Positions 7,783-16,380 of a DNA stretch of 40,008 nt are shown one piece after another. The stretch lies in assembly GCA_900317515.1 (NCBI GenBank), contig ONHA01000026.1, positions 1 through 40,008 on the forward strand, in the 5' to 3' direction. The notes under the pieces are model-generated. The model was not told the origin of the DNA and did not search any database. It worked only from the letters and a program-made list of their open reading frames with translations. Position numbers and translations under genes: made by a program. The stretch is from an uncultured Eubacteriales bacterium. Its GTDB lineage: Bacteria > Bacillota > Clostridia > Lachnospirales > Lachnospiraceae. The first letter of the stretch is position 1, and each line of letters opens with the position of its first letter.

Positions 7783-8146
7783 CCGGGCCCTCCAGATCGA
7801 TGTCGAGGCCCTCAAGCGCCCGGGCAGCGTCCCATTTTAGAATCCTGATGCGGTAGAAGACCGCGAGGCGGGACATAAGGTCCGCCTTCTCGCGCTGATA
7901 TTTCTTGATGAGCAGCTCGGCGCCGATCTCGTCGAAACGCTGATCGCCCTCCGCCGACCGGACCGAGAAGTGCGGGCAGGCGTCCTCCCCGAAATAGATC
8001 GTGAACACGCCGCCGACATCCTCCGTGAACTCCACCGCGAGGATGTGCAGCTCATCCTGCACATCCTTCGGGAGCCCGGCGAAAGCCTCGTTGAAGTAAT
8101 ATTTCTGATTGTACCAGCTCGCCCCAAGGAGCGTTGTCTCTTCCAT
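7772..8146 (-). CDS. Uncharacterised DUF6145-like protein
   Basis: A 124-residue soluble acidic protein starting MEETTLLGASWYNQKYYFN. It has a central amphipathic segment (LPKDVQDELHILAVEFTEDVGGVFTI) and a helical C-terminal half rich in charged residues. From memory it resembles the Lachnospiraceae family DUF6145, which has no assigned function. It lies between a small membrane protein and dusB, overlapping dusB by 11 bases, so the three are translated from one message. No catalytic motif is visible. Ribosome-site quality is poor (AGGACGGAC, with irregular spacing). Confidence 0.68.
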   Translation of the reverse strand: MEETTLLGASWYNQKYYFNEAFAGLPKDVQDELHILAVEFTEDVGGVFTIYFGEDACPHFSVRSAEGDQRFDEIGAELLIKKYQREKADLMSRLAVFYRIRILKWDAARALEGLDIDLEGPDEA

Positions 8147-8158
8147 ATAAAGTCCGTC

Positions 8159-8437
8159 CTAGATAAAGATTAAAACCACACATACGGCTGCCGCCGCGGC
8201 AAAGATCCAGCCGCGGAGCTTTAATGCATGGGTAAAAAACCTGACCGCCACCAGGATATTCAGGCAGGTGCCGAACATAAAGATCACCCGGCGGATCAGC
8301 TCAGCCTGCTCCGGCAGGATGAGCATCGCAAACACGGCCGCGATGATGAAAAATGAAAACAGCACGCACATCACGACATACAGGATCTCGTCGGCCGCGC
8401 GGCCTGCCCGCATGTCGCGTTTTTCCTTCGTCTCCAT
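8159..8437 (-). CDS. Small membrane protein with three predicted helices
   Basis: A 92-residue protein. After a charged N-terminus ([13 protein letters not shown]) there are three hydrophobic stretches at about residues 18-40, 48-66 and 74-91, and a very short C-terminal end. The ATG at 8437 overlaps the argF stop as TGATG, so translation is coupled to argF. I do not recognise a named family and no conserved polar residues suggest transport. Confidence 0.65.
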   Translation of the reverse strand: METKEKRDMRAGRAADEILYVVMCVLFSFFIIAAVFAMLILPEQAELIRRVIFMFGTCLNILVAVRFFTHALKLRGWIFAAAAAVCVVLIFI

Positions 8438-9372
8438 CACTCGCCCAGCGTCGCGACCATGACCGCCTTGATCGTGTGCATGCGGTTCTCGGCCTCGTCG
8501 AACACGACGCTCTGTGCCGATTCGAAGACTTCCTCGGTCACTTCATTTCCCTTGACCGCCGGCAGGCAGTGCATGAAGATCGTGCTGTCCTTGCCGGTCA
8601 TCTTCATGAGGTCCGAATTGACCTGATAGGGAGTGAGCAGCTTGATGCGCTCGGCCGCCTTGGCCTCCTCGCCCATCGATGCCCAGACGTCCGTGTAGAT
8701 GACGTCCGCACCCGCGACATCCCTCACATCATCGGAAATGAGGATCTCGGAGCCCGCCTCGGCCGCATAGGTGCGGGCAAGCGCGACCAGGTCTTCCGCC
8801 GGCCAGAGCTCCTTCGGCGCGATGATGGCAAGGTTCACGCCCATCTTGCCGCAGCCGACCAGGAACGAGTTGGCCATGTTGTTGCGGCCGTCGCCGACGA
8901 AGACGAACTTCTTGCCCCTGATCCCGCCCAGATGCTCGCGCATGGTCAGGAAATCCGCCAGGATCTGCGTCGGATGGAAATCATCGGTGAGGCCGTTCCA
9001 GACCGGGACGCCCGAGAACTCCGCGAGGGCCTCGACCGTCGAGTGCTTGAAGCCGCGGAACTCGATGCCGTCGAACATTCTGCCGAGGACACGGGCGGTG
9101 TCCTTGACGCTCTCCTTGCCGCCGAGCTGGATATCGTGCACACCGAGGTACTCCGCGTTTCCGCCCTCATCCTGGGCGCCGACCGTGAAGGCACAGCGGG
9201 TCCTTGTGGACGGCTTCTCGAAGATCAGCGCAATGTTCTTGTGGGCAAGGCTGGTGCCGTAGATGCCCTGCTTCTTCTTCGCCTTGAGCTCCGAGGCGAG
9301 GTCGAGGAAATACTCGATCTCCTCCGGGGTGAAATCCTTTAATGTGAGAAAGCTCCTTCCGTGCAGATTCAT
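8437..9372 (-). CDS. argF: Ornithine carbamoyltransferase
   Basis: A 311-residue enzyme joining ornithine and carbamoyl phosphate to give citrulline, in arginine synthesis or, reversed, in arginine breakdown. The carbamoyl-phosphate motif STRTR is near residue 55. HPTQ is near residue 133. The ornithine-side residues include the Asp-containing TDVWASMG segment, and MHCLPAVKG near residue 267 holds the catalytic Cys. The ATG at 9372 is preferred to one two codons upstream because AAGGAG lies seven bases before it. No other arg or arc gene is in the window. It is the first gene of an operon with two uncharacterised genes and dusB. Confidence 0.95.
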   Translation of the reverse strand: MNLHGRSFLTLKDFTPEEIEYFLDLASELKAKKKQGIYGTSLAHKNIALIFEKPSTRTRCAFTVGAQDEGGNAEYLGVHDIQLGGKESVKDTARVLGRMFDGIEFRGFKHSTVEALAEFSGVPVWNGLTDDFHPTQILADFLTMREHLGGIRGKKFVFVGDGRNNMANSFLVGCGKMGVNLAIIAPKELWPAEDLVALARTYAAEAGSEILISDDVRDVAGADVIYTDVWASMGEEAKAAERIKLLTPYQVNSDLMKMTGKDSTIFMHCLPAVKGNEVTEEVFESAQSVVFDEAENRMHTIKAVMVATLGE

Positions 9373-9419
9373 AATCATACTCCTTATATCCCGTGAAAAA
9401 CAATAAAAAGATAGCGGTA

Positions 9420-9448
9420 ATTATACCGTATTTTTAAGGAAATGAAAA
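9420..9448 (-). promoter_or_regulatory. Probable promoter of the argF operon
   Basis: The minus strand has TATAAT (9420-9425) 17 bases after TTTTCA (9443-9448), 48 bases before argF. The -35 box and start of the spacer are a copy of the dispersed AAATGAAAAC word in reverse orientation. No ARG-box-like palindrome is obvious. Confidence 0.62.
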
Positions 9449-9454
9449 CCCCTT

Positions 9455-9485
9455 AAATTAAGAAGCCCGCCTCACGGCAGGCTTC
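9455..9485 (-). terminator. Terminator overlapping the rRNA methyltransferase stop codon
   Basis: A ten-pair stem GAAGCCTGCC/GGCGGGCTTC (one T-G pair) with a GTGA loop is followed by TTAATTT. The loop includes the TGA stop at 9472-9474. The T tract is short, so it may be leaky into the argF promoter region. Confidence 0.65.
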
Positions 9486-10245
9486 TCTGTCTTTTCGCTT
9501 CGTACATTAAGATTCCGGCAGCCATGGCGGCGTTTAAGGACTCGACCTGCCCGGACATCGGAATTTTCATGAGGACGTCCGCCTTATCCGAGAGCTCATC
9601 GGTGAGACCGCGCCCTTCATTTCCGATAAAAAACGCCGTGCCTTTCCGACAGGCGGCATCCGTGTAGCTCCGGTCGCCCTTAAGGTGGGCCGCATAGGTC
9701 GTGACGCCGTTTTCGCGGAACCGCAGGAGCAGTTTATCCACATCATCCACATAGAAATGCGGCACCCTGAAGATCGAGCCCATGGTGGAGCGGACCGTCT
9801 TCGGGTTGGTGAAATCGACCGAGCCCTCCGTGAGGAAGACCGCGGTCACGCCCGCCGCCTCCGCGGTTCGGAGGATCGTGCCGGCGTTGCCGGGATCCTG
9901 CAGATTCTCGAGGAGCAGGTAGAGCGGGGAGGGCACGGCCAGCACCTTCTCCATGTCAAAGGAGGTCTTCTTCATGACCGTGAGGATCCCCTGGGGGGTC
10001 TTCGTGTCGGAGAGAGAGGCAAAGCGCTTCTCGTCGAGATCCGCGATGAGGCCGGCTCCTTTCGGCAGGGCTTTAAGCTCCGCCTCGTGCTCCTTCGCAT
10101 AGGTCTTCGTCGCAACCACGCAGACGATATCCTCCCGCGGGGCCTCCAGAAACAGCTTTCTTCCTTCCGTCACAAAAAGGCCCTGCTCATCGCGGGCCTT
10201 TTTCATTTTCACAAGGTTTTTTATGTCCTTCAGTGAGATAAGCAA
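9472..10245 (-). CDS. SpoU/TrmH-family RNA 2'-O-methyltransferase
   Basis: A 257-residue SPOUT methyltransferase that transfers a methyl group from S-adenosylmethionine to a ribose 2'-OH of rRNA or tRNA. An N-terminal substrate-binding domain (about 1-95, with QGLFVTEGRKLF) precedes the trefoil-knot domain: motif 1 LQDPGNAGTILRTAEA, motif 2 FFIGNEGRGL and motif 3 IPMSGQVESLNAAMAAGI. The length matches the RlmB/TsnR-like group; the exact nucleotide cannot be assigned. The likely start is a TTG directly after the pfkA stop (GGGAGG five bases upstream), giving tight coupling to pfkA. Confidence 0.9.
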   Translation of the reverse strand: MLISLKDIKNLVKMKKARDEQGLFVTEGRKLFLEAPREDIVCVVATKTYAKEHEAELKALPKGAGLIADLDEKRFASLSDTKTPQGILTVMKKTSFDMEKVLAVPSPLYLLLENLQDPGNAGTILRTAEAAGVTAVFLTEGSVDFTNPKTVRSTMGSIFRVPHFYVDDVDKLLLRFRENGVTTYAAHLKGDRSYTDAACRKGTAFFIGNEGRGLTDELSDKADVLMKIPMSGQVESLNAAMAAGILMYEAKRQRSLP

Positions 10246-11268
10246 TTATGCCTCCCTGCCGTCCGCAAGCGCTTCCGACTTGTAGTAGTTGTGGGACAGC
10301 GAGCGGGCGATCTCGATCTGGTACTCATCGATGTTCTTGGTCATGGCCAGACCTTCGTTGATGTCGTAGTCGCGGAACGCACCGTTCGAGTAGGAAACAA
10401 CGCGCTTGGTCTTGCCCTGAGCCAGAAGGTCAACCGCGATGCAGCCCATCGTGGACGCATAGACGCGGTCCTTGCAGGTCGGGCTGCCGCCGCGCTGCAT
10501 GTAGCCGAGGATCGTCGCACGGGTCTCGATGCCGGTCGCGGCCTCGATGCGTCTCGCCATGGATGCGGAGTGACCGACACCCTCGGCGTTGATGATGATG
10601 TGGTGGGTCTTGCCGCGGCGCTTGTTGTCGATGATGTTGTCGATCAGCTTCTGCTCATCGTAGTCATACTTCTCCGGAAGAATGATATCCTCGGCGCCGT
10701 TCGCGATGCCGCACCAGAGAGCGATGTAGCCGGCAGCGCGGCCCATTACCTCGATGATCGAGCATCTCTCGTGAGAGGAAGATGTGTCGCGGACCTTGTC
10801 GATCGCTTCCATCGCGGTGTTGACCGCGGTGTCAAAGCCGATCGTGTACTCGGTGCAGGCGATGTCAAGGTCGATCGTGCCCGGAACGCCGATGACGTTG
10901 ATGCCCTCGTTGGCCAGCTTCTCCGCGCCGCGGTAGGAGCCGTCGCCGCCGATGACGACCAGGCCTTCGATGCCGTACTTGTGGCAGACTTCTACGGCAC
11001 GGGCGATGCCTTCCGGCGTGCGCATTTCCTTGCAGCGCGCGGTCTTGAGGATCGTGCCGCCCTTCTCGATCGTGTCGGAGACGTCGCCGGCACGCATTTC
11101 CTTGATATCCTCTTCCATAAGGCCGGTGTAGCCTCTGTAGATGCCGTATACCTTCATGCCCTTTGAGAGACCGTGACGGACTACGGCACGAATGGCGGCA
11201 TTCATGCCAGGAGCATCTCCGCCGCTCGTAAGGACGCCGATAGTTTTGATTTTCGTTGTCTCAGCCAT
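10246..11268 (-). CDS. pfkA: ATP-dependent 6-phosphofructokinase
   Basis: A 340-residue glycolytic enzyme phosphorylating fructose 6-phosphate. TSGGDAPGMNAAIRA at the N-terminus and GGDGSYRGA near residue 104 form the nucleotide site. Glycines in GGDGS and PGTID indicate ATP rather than pyrophosphate use. PGTIDLDIACTEYTIGFDTA holds the catalytic Asp, with Leu where E. coli PfkA has Asn in TIDND. MGRAAGYIA and GYMQRGGSPTCKDR are substrate-binding. An additional 20-residue C-terminal stretch is present relative to the 320-residue E. coli enzyme. GGGAGGTC precedes the ATG. It heads a two-gene unit with the rRNA methyltransferase. Confidence 0.96.
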   Translation of the reverse strand: MAETTKIKTIGVLTSGGDAPGMNAAIRAVVRHGLSKGMKVYGIYRGYTGLMEEDIKEMRAGDVSDTIEKGGTILKTARCKEMRTPEGIARAVEVCHKYGIEGLVVIGGDGSYRGAEKLANEGINVIGVPGTIDLDIACTEYTIGFDTAVNTAMEAIDKVRDTSSSHERCSIIEVMGRAAGYIALWCGIANGAEDIILPEKYDYDEQKLIDNIIDNKRRGKTHHIIINAEGVGHSASMARRIEAATGIETRATILGYMQRGGSPTCKDRVYASTMGCIAVDLLAQGKTKRVVSYSNGAFRDYDINEGLAMTKNIDEYQIEIARSLSHNYYKSEALADGREA

Positions 11269-11347
11269 TTTTTGACCTCCCGGTTTTTCTATTTTTTACA
11301 AATTATACGCGGAATTTTCACATATAAATGTGCATGTTTACCTTTCC

Positions 11348-11376
11348 ATTCTAAATCATCCGGCGGTTTTTTTCAA
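11348..11376 (-). promoter_or_regulatory. pfkA promoter
   Basis: Minus-strand TTGAAA (11371-11376), 17-base spacer and TAGAAT (11348-11353), about 80 bases before pfkA and immediately after the dnaE stop. A second TATAAT lies about 40 bases nearer the gene (GCGTATAATTTG) but lacks a matching -35 box. Confidence 0.68.
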
Positions 11377-11381
11377 CACAT

Positions 11382-14300
11382 TTATCTTTTGGAAATACGG
11401 ATTTTTACATTTTCCGCCCCGAGAAGGTTCTTAAAGAGGAGCGGGACATTTTCTCCGAGCCCGATCGTCCGGTTCACCGTCTCCTCCCGGTAGGTTTTTC
11501 CCTTCCTGATGAAAATGAAAACCCTGTCGGCCCCCGGGTCCGCCGTCTCGAGCACCTCTCTGATCTCCCGTTCCTTCTCCTTAAAGTCCTCCATGTCCGG
11601 AAATGCCAGCCAAATCTCCCGTGGCACCTCGGTAAACAGGGTCACCTTGTCCGCGATCAGCTTGCTCGCCCGCTCATCCTCGGCGGATACCCGACCTTCG
11701 ATGAGCACTTTCCTGTCGACCTCGAGCTTGTCCCGGTATTTCTCAAAGGGCTTCGGGAAGACAAGGACTTCCACCGACCCCATAAGGTCCTCGACGGTGA
11801 CGAAGGCCATGGTCTGGTTGTTCTTCGTGTACTTGAGGGTCTTATCGGCGATGATGCCGCCGACGGTCACCCACTTGCCGTTCTCCGCCTTCGCCTCGCC
11901 CGTCTCCTCATCCGGCACAAAGTCCGAGGAGAAGGCTGTGCAGCGTGTCTTGATGATCTCCTGGTACTCCTCCAGCGGGTGGCCGGATAGGTAGACACCC
12001 AGGACCTCCTTCTCGAAGGCCAGCAGTTCCTCCCTGGAGAACTCGCCGACCGGCGGCAGGGAGATCTCATAGGCCTTCTTCATCTCGGGGTCCATGAAAT
12101 CAAACAGGTTCATCTGGCCCGTCATGCTCTCCTTCATCTCCGCCGCCACGGAATCGATGACCCTGGAGTAGACCTGCAGCAGCTGCTTGCGGGTCCCGGG
12201 GATCTCATCCATCGCGCCGGCCCGGATCAGGTTCTCGACGGCCCTCTTGTTCATATCCTTCCCGTAGGTCCGCTCGATAAAGTCGCGGATCGAGCCGTAG
12301 GGACCGTTTTTCCTGCGCTCGGAGACGATCATGTCGATGACGCCGCGGCCGATCGACTTGATCGCGTACATGCCGTAGCGGATCGCGCCCTCCTCCGTCG
12401 TGAACGGACCGTCGCCGTTGTTGACCGAAGGCGGGAGGATGCGGATGTTCATTTCCCGGCAGTGCTGAATGTACTCCGTGCACTTCTCGGGGTGGTCGAT
12501 GACCGAGGTCATGAGCGCGGCCATGAACTCCACCGGATGGTAATATTTAAGGTAGGCGGTCTGGATCGACACGACCGCGTAGGCCGCCGCGTGGGATTTG
12601 TTGAACGCGTAGTTCGCGAAGTCCGTCATCTCGTCGAAGATGCGGTTTGCGACCTGCTCGGACACCCCGTTTGCGAGGCACCCGGGAACGCCTTCCTCCT
12701 CGTTTCCGTAGACGAAGTTTTTGCGTTCCTTTTCCATGACGGAGGCTTTCTTCTTGGACATGGCGCGGCGGACGAGGTCCGAGCGGCCCATGCTGTAGCC
12801 CGCGAGATCCCGCACGATCTGCATGACCTGCTCCTGGTAGACGATGCAGCCGTAGGTCGGCTCAAGGATCGGCCGGACCATCTCGCAGTCGTATGTGACC
12901 GTCTCCGGGTGCTCCTTGCCGCGGATGTATTTCGGAATGAAATCCATCGGGCCCGGGCGATAGAGCGCGATGCCCGCGATGATATCCTCGATCGTCCTCG
13001 GCTTCAGCTGCTTCATGAAGGATTTCATGCCGGCGGATTCAAGCTGGAAGATACCCTCGCATCTTCCCTTCCCGATCATGTCCATGACGCCCGGGTCGTT
13101 GTAGTCAATGTGGCGGATATCGAGACGGTCCGGCTTTCCCTCCGCCTCATAGCGGCGGTTGACCAGCATCTCCGCGTCCTGGATGACGGTCAGGGTCCGG
13201 AGGCCCAGGAAATCCATCTTGAGAAGCCCCAGTTCCTCCAGCGTCGTCATCGTGTACTGGGTCGTGACAGACCCGTCCTGGGATCTCGCCAGCGGGACAT
13301 ACTCTTCCACCGGCAGGCGGGAAATGACAACCCCGGCCGCATGCATGGACGTATTCCTGGGCAGCCCCTCAAGGCGCCTTGCCATATCGATGAGGAAGTG
13401 AACCTTCTCATCCTCGTCGTACTTCTTTTTAAGGTCCGGGTTCATCGAGAGGGCCTTGTCGAGCGTGATGTTGAGCTCCTTCGGGACCATCTTCGCGATG
13501 GCGTCCGCCTCGCTGTAGGGGAAATCCAGAACGCGGGCGACGTCTCTTATGACGCCCCTCGCCGCCATCGTGCCGAAGGTTACGATCTGCACGACGCGGT
13601 CGCGCCCGTATTTTTCGACGACGTAATCGATGACCTCCTGCCGGCGCTCGAAGCCGAAGTCCATGTCGATATCGGGCATGGTCACGCGCTCGGGGTTCAG
13701 GAAGCGCTCGAAGATGAGGCTGTATTTCATCGGGTCAAGGTCGGTGATCCCGAGCGAGTAGGCGACGATCGAGCCCGCCGCGGAGCCTCGGCCCGGACCG
13801 ACCGCGATCCCGTGGTCCTTGGCAAATTTGACATAGTCCCAGACGATGAGGAAGTAATCGACAAACCCCATGCCTTTGATCGTGTCGAGCTCATACTGAA
13901 GGCGCGAGCGGTGCTCCTCCGTCACGACCTCATAGTTTCGCTTTAAGCCCTCCTCGCAGAGCATGGTGAGGTATTCCAGCGCGGTGTAACCCGCCGGCAC
14001 CGGATACTCGGGGAGCTTGCGCTCGCCGAAGGTGATGGTCACATGGCAGCGCTCGGCGATCTTCTCCGTGTTTTTGACGGCCTCCGGCACAAAGCGGAAG
14101 AGCTGCGCCATCTCCTCGGGGGATTTCACATAGTACTGCCCGCCCTCGTAGCGCAGTCTGTCCTCGTCGGACACCTTCTTGCCGGTCTGCAGGCAGAGGA
14201 GGATGTCGTGGGGCTCCACGTCCTCCTTGTAGGTGTAGTGGCAGTCGTTCGTGCAGACGAGCGGAAAGCCCTCCTCCTCGTGCATCCGGACCAGCTGCCG

Positions 14301-14864
14301 GTTCACGTGCTTCTGCTCCGCGATACCGTGGTCCTGCAGCTCGAGGAAGAAATTGTTCTCCCCGAAAATGTCCCGGTACTCAAAGGCCGCCCTCTTCGCT
14401 CCTTCGTAGTCCCCGCGCGTGATTGCCTTGGGGATCTCGCCCGCAAGGCAGGCCGAGAGGCAGATGAGCCCTTTGTGGTATTTCCTTAAAATCTCCTTGT
14501 CCACCCGGGGCTTGTAATAGAAGCCGTCGACGAAGCCGGCGGAGACGATCTTCACAAGGTTCGCGTAGCCCTCATTCGTCTCGGCGAGCAGGACAAGGTG
14601 GTAGTAGCGCTCTTCATTTTTGCCGCCTTCACCTCTGTCAAAGCGGCTCTTCGGCGCGACATAGACCTCACAGCCCAGGATCGGGTTGATGCCGGCCGCC
14701 GTCGCTTCCTTATAGAAATCAATGCAGCCGTACATGACCCCGTGATCCGTGATCGCCGCGGCCGTCATCCCGAGCTTTTTCACCTGGGCAACATATTCTT
14801 TTATTTTATTGGAGCCGTCCAGAAGCGAATACTCCGTGTGGACGTGGAGATGGGTAAAAGGCAT
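11382..14864 (-). CDS. dnaE: DNA polymerase III alpha subunit, DnaE type
   Basis: A 1160-residue replicative polymerase. The PHP domain occupies about residues 1-280 (FTHLHVHTEYSLLDGS, ITDHGVMYG). The palm holds GPGRGSAAGS near 360 and PDIDMDF near 400, whose two Asp match E. coli D401 and D403. KMDFLGLRTL supplies the third region. The C-terminal part has tandem HhH and an OB fold (VTVGGIIADKTLKYT, near 1000). There is no epsilon-type exonuclease insertion, so this is DnaE, not PolC. MPFTHL at 14864 is favoured over an ATG three codons upstream because AAGGGG lies nine bases before it. It is separated by one base from the upstream membrane-protein gene and ends the thioesterase-cvfB operon. 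Confidence 0.97.
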   Translation of the reverse strand: MPFTHLHVHTEYSLLDGSNKIKEYVAQVKKLGMTAAAITDHGVMYGCIDFYKEATAAGINPILGCEVYVAPKSRFDRGEGGKNEERYYHLVLLAETNEGYANLVKIVSAGFVDGFYYKPRVDKEILRKYHKGLICLSACLAGEIPKAITRGDYEGAKRAAFEYRDIFGENNFFLELQDHGIAEQKHVNRQLVRMHEEEGFPLVCTNDCHYTYKEDVEPHDILLCLQTGKKVSDEDRLRYEGGQYYVKSPEEMAQLFRFVPEAVKNTEKIAERCHVTITFGERKLPEYPVPAGYTALEYLTMLCEEGLKRNYEVVTEEHRSRLQYELDTIKGMGFVDYFLIVWDYVKFAKDHGIAVGPGRGSAAGSIVAYSLGITDLDPMKYSLIFERFLNPERVTMPDIDMDFGFERRQEVIDYVVEKYGRDRVVQIVTFGTMAARGVIRDVARVLDFPYSEADAIAKMVPKELNITLDKALSMNPDLKKKYDEDEKVHFLIDMARRLEGLPRNTSMHAAGVVISRLPVEEYVPLARSQDGSVTTQYTMTTLEELGLLKMDFLGLRTLTVIQDAEMLVNRRYEAEGKPDRLDIRHIDYNDPGVMDMIGKGRCEGIFQLESAGMKSFMKQLKPRTIEDIIAGIALYRPGPMDFIPKYIRGKEHPETVTYDCEMVRPILEPTYGCIVYQEQVMQIVRDLAGYSMGRSDLVRRAMSKKKASVMEKERKNFVYGNEEEGVPGCLANGVSEQVANRIFDEMTDFANYAFNKSHAAAYAVVSIQTAYLKYYHPVEFMAALMTSVIDHPEKCTEYIQHCREMNIRILPPSVNNGDGPFTTEEGAIRYGMYAIKSIGRGVIDMIVSERRKNGPYGSIRDFIERTYGKDMNKRAVENLIRAGAMDEIPGTRKQLLQVYSRVIDSVAAEMKESMTGQMNLFDFMDPEMKKAYEISLPPVGEFSREELLAFEKEVLGVYLSGHPLEEYQEIIKTRCTAFSSDFVPDEETGEAKAENGKWVTVGGIIADKTLKYTKNNQTMAFVTVEDLMGSVEVLVFPKPFEKYRDKLEVDRKVLIEGRVSAEDERASKLIADKVTLFTEVPREIWLAFPDMEDFKEKEREIREVLETADPGADRVFIFIRKGKTYREETVNRTIGLGENVPLLFKNLLGAENVKIRISKR

Positions 14865-14865
14865 G

Positions 14866-15513
14866 TCATTCATCCCCTTCGGTGGTAGAGAACTGGTAGC
14901 GCATCGCCGCTGCGGCGAGAATAAATCCTAAAACCAGCACGATGATCGTCTCCGTGCGGGAAGATTCGATGGTCGCCACGCGTGCGAGCACCTCCGTGAT
15001 CAGGATATCGCTGAGCGCAAGACCGCCCGCAGCGGAGGAGGCGGCGATGATGCACACCTTCCCGAGCCAGGCGGAGAGGCCGCCGAGGAGGAGACCCGCT
15101 CCGAGCGCGATCCATCTCGTGTAATCCCCGGAATAGAAGACCGGCAGGATGATGAGCGCCAGGTTGTAGCCGGCCGCCGCAAAGACCACGAACAGCCCGA
15201 ACTTATAGATGAGGCCCACGACGACGGCCAGGAGGACCGCCAGAACCAGGGAAATGATGACGATCATCTTGTCGTCAAGATCGAGGCGGATCGCGAGGCT
15301 GCCTCCGAGGACAAGCCCGATGACAAAGCCGGCCGCCGCCAGAAGGAAGCGGATCAGCTTGTAGCCGAAAAATGTAAAGAGAAGCGCGAGCAGGATGCCG
15401 AGTCCGATCCCGACAAGCCCGAACATGGTAAACTGAGGAAACAGCTCCTCAAGCGCTTCCAGGTATCTCTCCGCAAAATTGATGCCCTTCTCCACCTGCA
15501 TTTCCACCTGCAT
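14866..15513 (-). CDS. Polytopic membrane protein, DUF4203/TMEM198-like
   Basis: A 215-residue protein. A short N-terminal amphipathic helix (INFAERYLEALEELF) precedes about seven transmembrane segments from residue 30 onward, rich in Gly and Ala (GIGLGILLALLFTFFGYKL, AAAGFVIGLVLGG). It resembles the DUF4203/TMEM198 membrane family, but I cannot confirm the match. Function is unknown. The ATG at 15513 was chosen over a GTG three codons earlier because AAGGAG sits eight bases before it. It lies in an operon between cvfB and dnaE. Confidence 0.7.
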   Translation of the reverse strand: MQVEMQVEKGINFAERYLEALEELFPQFTMFGLVGIGLGILLALLFTFFGYKLIRFLLAAAGFVIGLVLGGSLAIRLDLDDKMIVIISLVLAVLLAVVVGLIYKFGLFVVFAAAGYNLALIILPVFYSGDYTRWIALGAGLLLGGLSAWLGKVCIIAASSAAGGLALSDILITEVLARVATIESSRTETIIVLVLGFILAAAAMRYQFSTTEGDE

Positions 15514-15536
15514 CTGCCGCACTCCTTCCCGGATTC

Positions 15537-16379
15537 TCAGATCTCCCTGATCGAATCCTCCTCAATGACAATCTTTCTCTCCTTGTAGAGCTTTCCGATC
15601 GCCCGCTTAAATGCGGCCTTGGAGAGCCCGAAAACCTCCCGGATCTTCTCCGGGTCCGCCTTTTCGCCGAATGGCAGGACGCCCTCATAGTCCTCATGGA
15701 TCTTCGCGAGCACCCGCACCGCGTCCGTGTCCATCTGCTCGTAGGCCTTGCGCCTTACGGAGAGGTCCAGCTTGCCGTCCTCCTTGACATTCGTGACCCG
15801 AAGCGCCAGGACCTGGCCGACCGGATAGCCGTCCGGGGCCTCCCTCCGCGGGATCATTCCCGAATACATGCTGTCCACGGCGACAAAGGTGCCGAAGTTG
15901 TGGGCATTTTCATAGACCGTCCCGGTCACCATGTCCCCGATCTGGTACGGCGGATCCTGCCTGAGGTACGGGTAGAGCTTCATGGTCGCCGCAAGGCGCC
16001 CGCTCTTGTCCACATAGAGCGCGGCCAGGATCTCCTCGCCCTCGCGCACCCGTCTCGTCTGCTCGTGGAAGGGCAGCAGAAGGTCCTTCTCAAGCCCCCA
16101 GTCGAGGAAAGCGCCGATCCTGGTTACCTGTTTGACGTCGAGGGCTGCCACGCCGTGGAGCAGCACCTTCGGCCGCACGGTTGTCGCGATCAGGCGGTCG
16201 GAGGAATCCCGGTAAATGAAAACCGTGACCTCATCTCCCTCCTTCGCGCCTTCCGGGACCTGCTTTGCCGGGAGAAGCACTCTCTCCTCGGGCCCCGCCT
16301 CCGCGGACTCACCGACGTAGACGCCGAATTTCTCTTTGCGGACGATGATCAGCTTCTGCATTTTTCCGAGTTCTATCAT
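15537..16379 (-). CDS. cvfB: S1-domain RNA-binding protein CvfB
   Basis: A 280-residue protein with CvfB architecture: three S1-like OB folds (FGVYVGESAEAG; GAFLDWGLEKDLLLPFHEQ; NFGTFVAVDSMYSGMIP) followed by a winged helix at about 220-280 (EKIREVFGLSKAAFKRAIGKLYKERKI). CvfB binds RNA and in Staphylococcus affects expression of secreted factors; the role in other Firmicutes is poorly defined. The start at 16379 follows the thioesterase stop by one base, with AGAGG upstream. The frame continues open for 51 codons upstream inside the thioesterase gene, but that stretch is a shadow. Confidence 0.9.
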   Translation of the reverse strand: MIELGKMQKLIIVRKEKFGVYVGESAEAGPEERVLLPAKQVPEGAKEGDEVTVFIYRDSSDRLIATTVRPKVLLHGVAALDVKQVTRIGAFLDWGLEKDLLLPFHEQTRRVREGEEILAALYVDKSGRLAATMKLYPYLRQDPPYQIGDMVTGTVYENAHNFGTFVAVDSMYSGMIPRREAPDGYPVGQVLALRVTNVKEDGKLDLSVRRKAYEQMDTDAVRVLAKIHEDYEGVLPFGEKADPEKIREVFGLSKAAFKRAIGKLYKERKIVIEEDSIREI

Positions 16380-16380
16380 A

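Noticed and set aside
8353-9342. 329-codon plus-strand frame opposite argF
   Set aside because: argF is certain from the STRTR and HCLPA motifs; the antisense frame lacks a ribosome site or recognisable motif.
12462-13946. 494-codon open frame on the plus strand opposite dnaE
   Set aside because: It is the mirror of a gene with all polymerase motifs in the opposite frame. Long antisense frames are expected at this GC content, and its translation is low-complexity Arg/Asp/Val.
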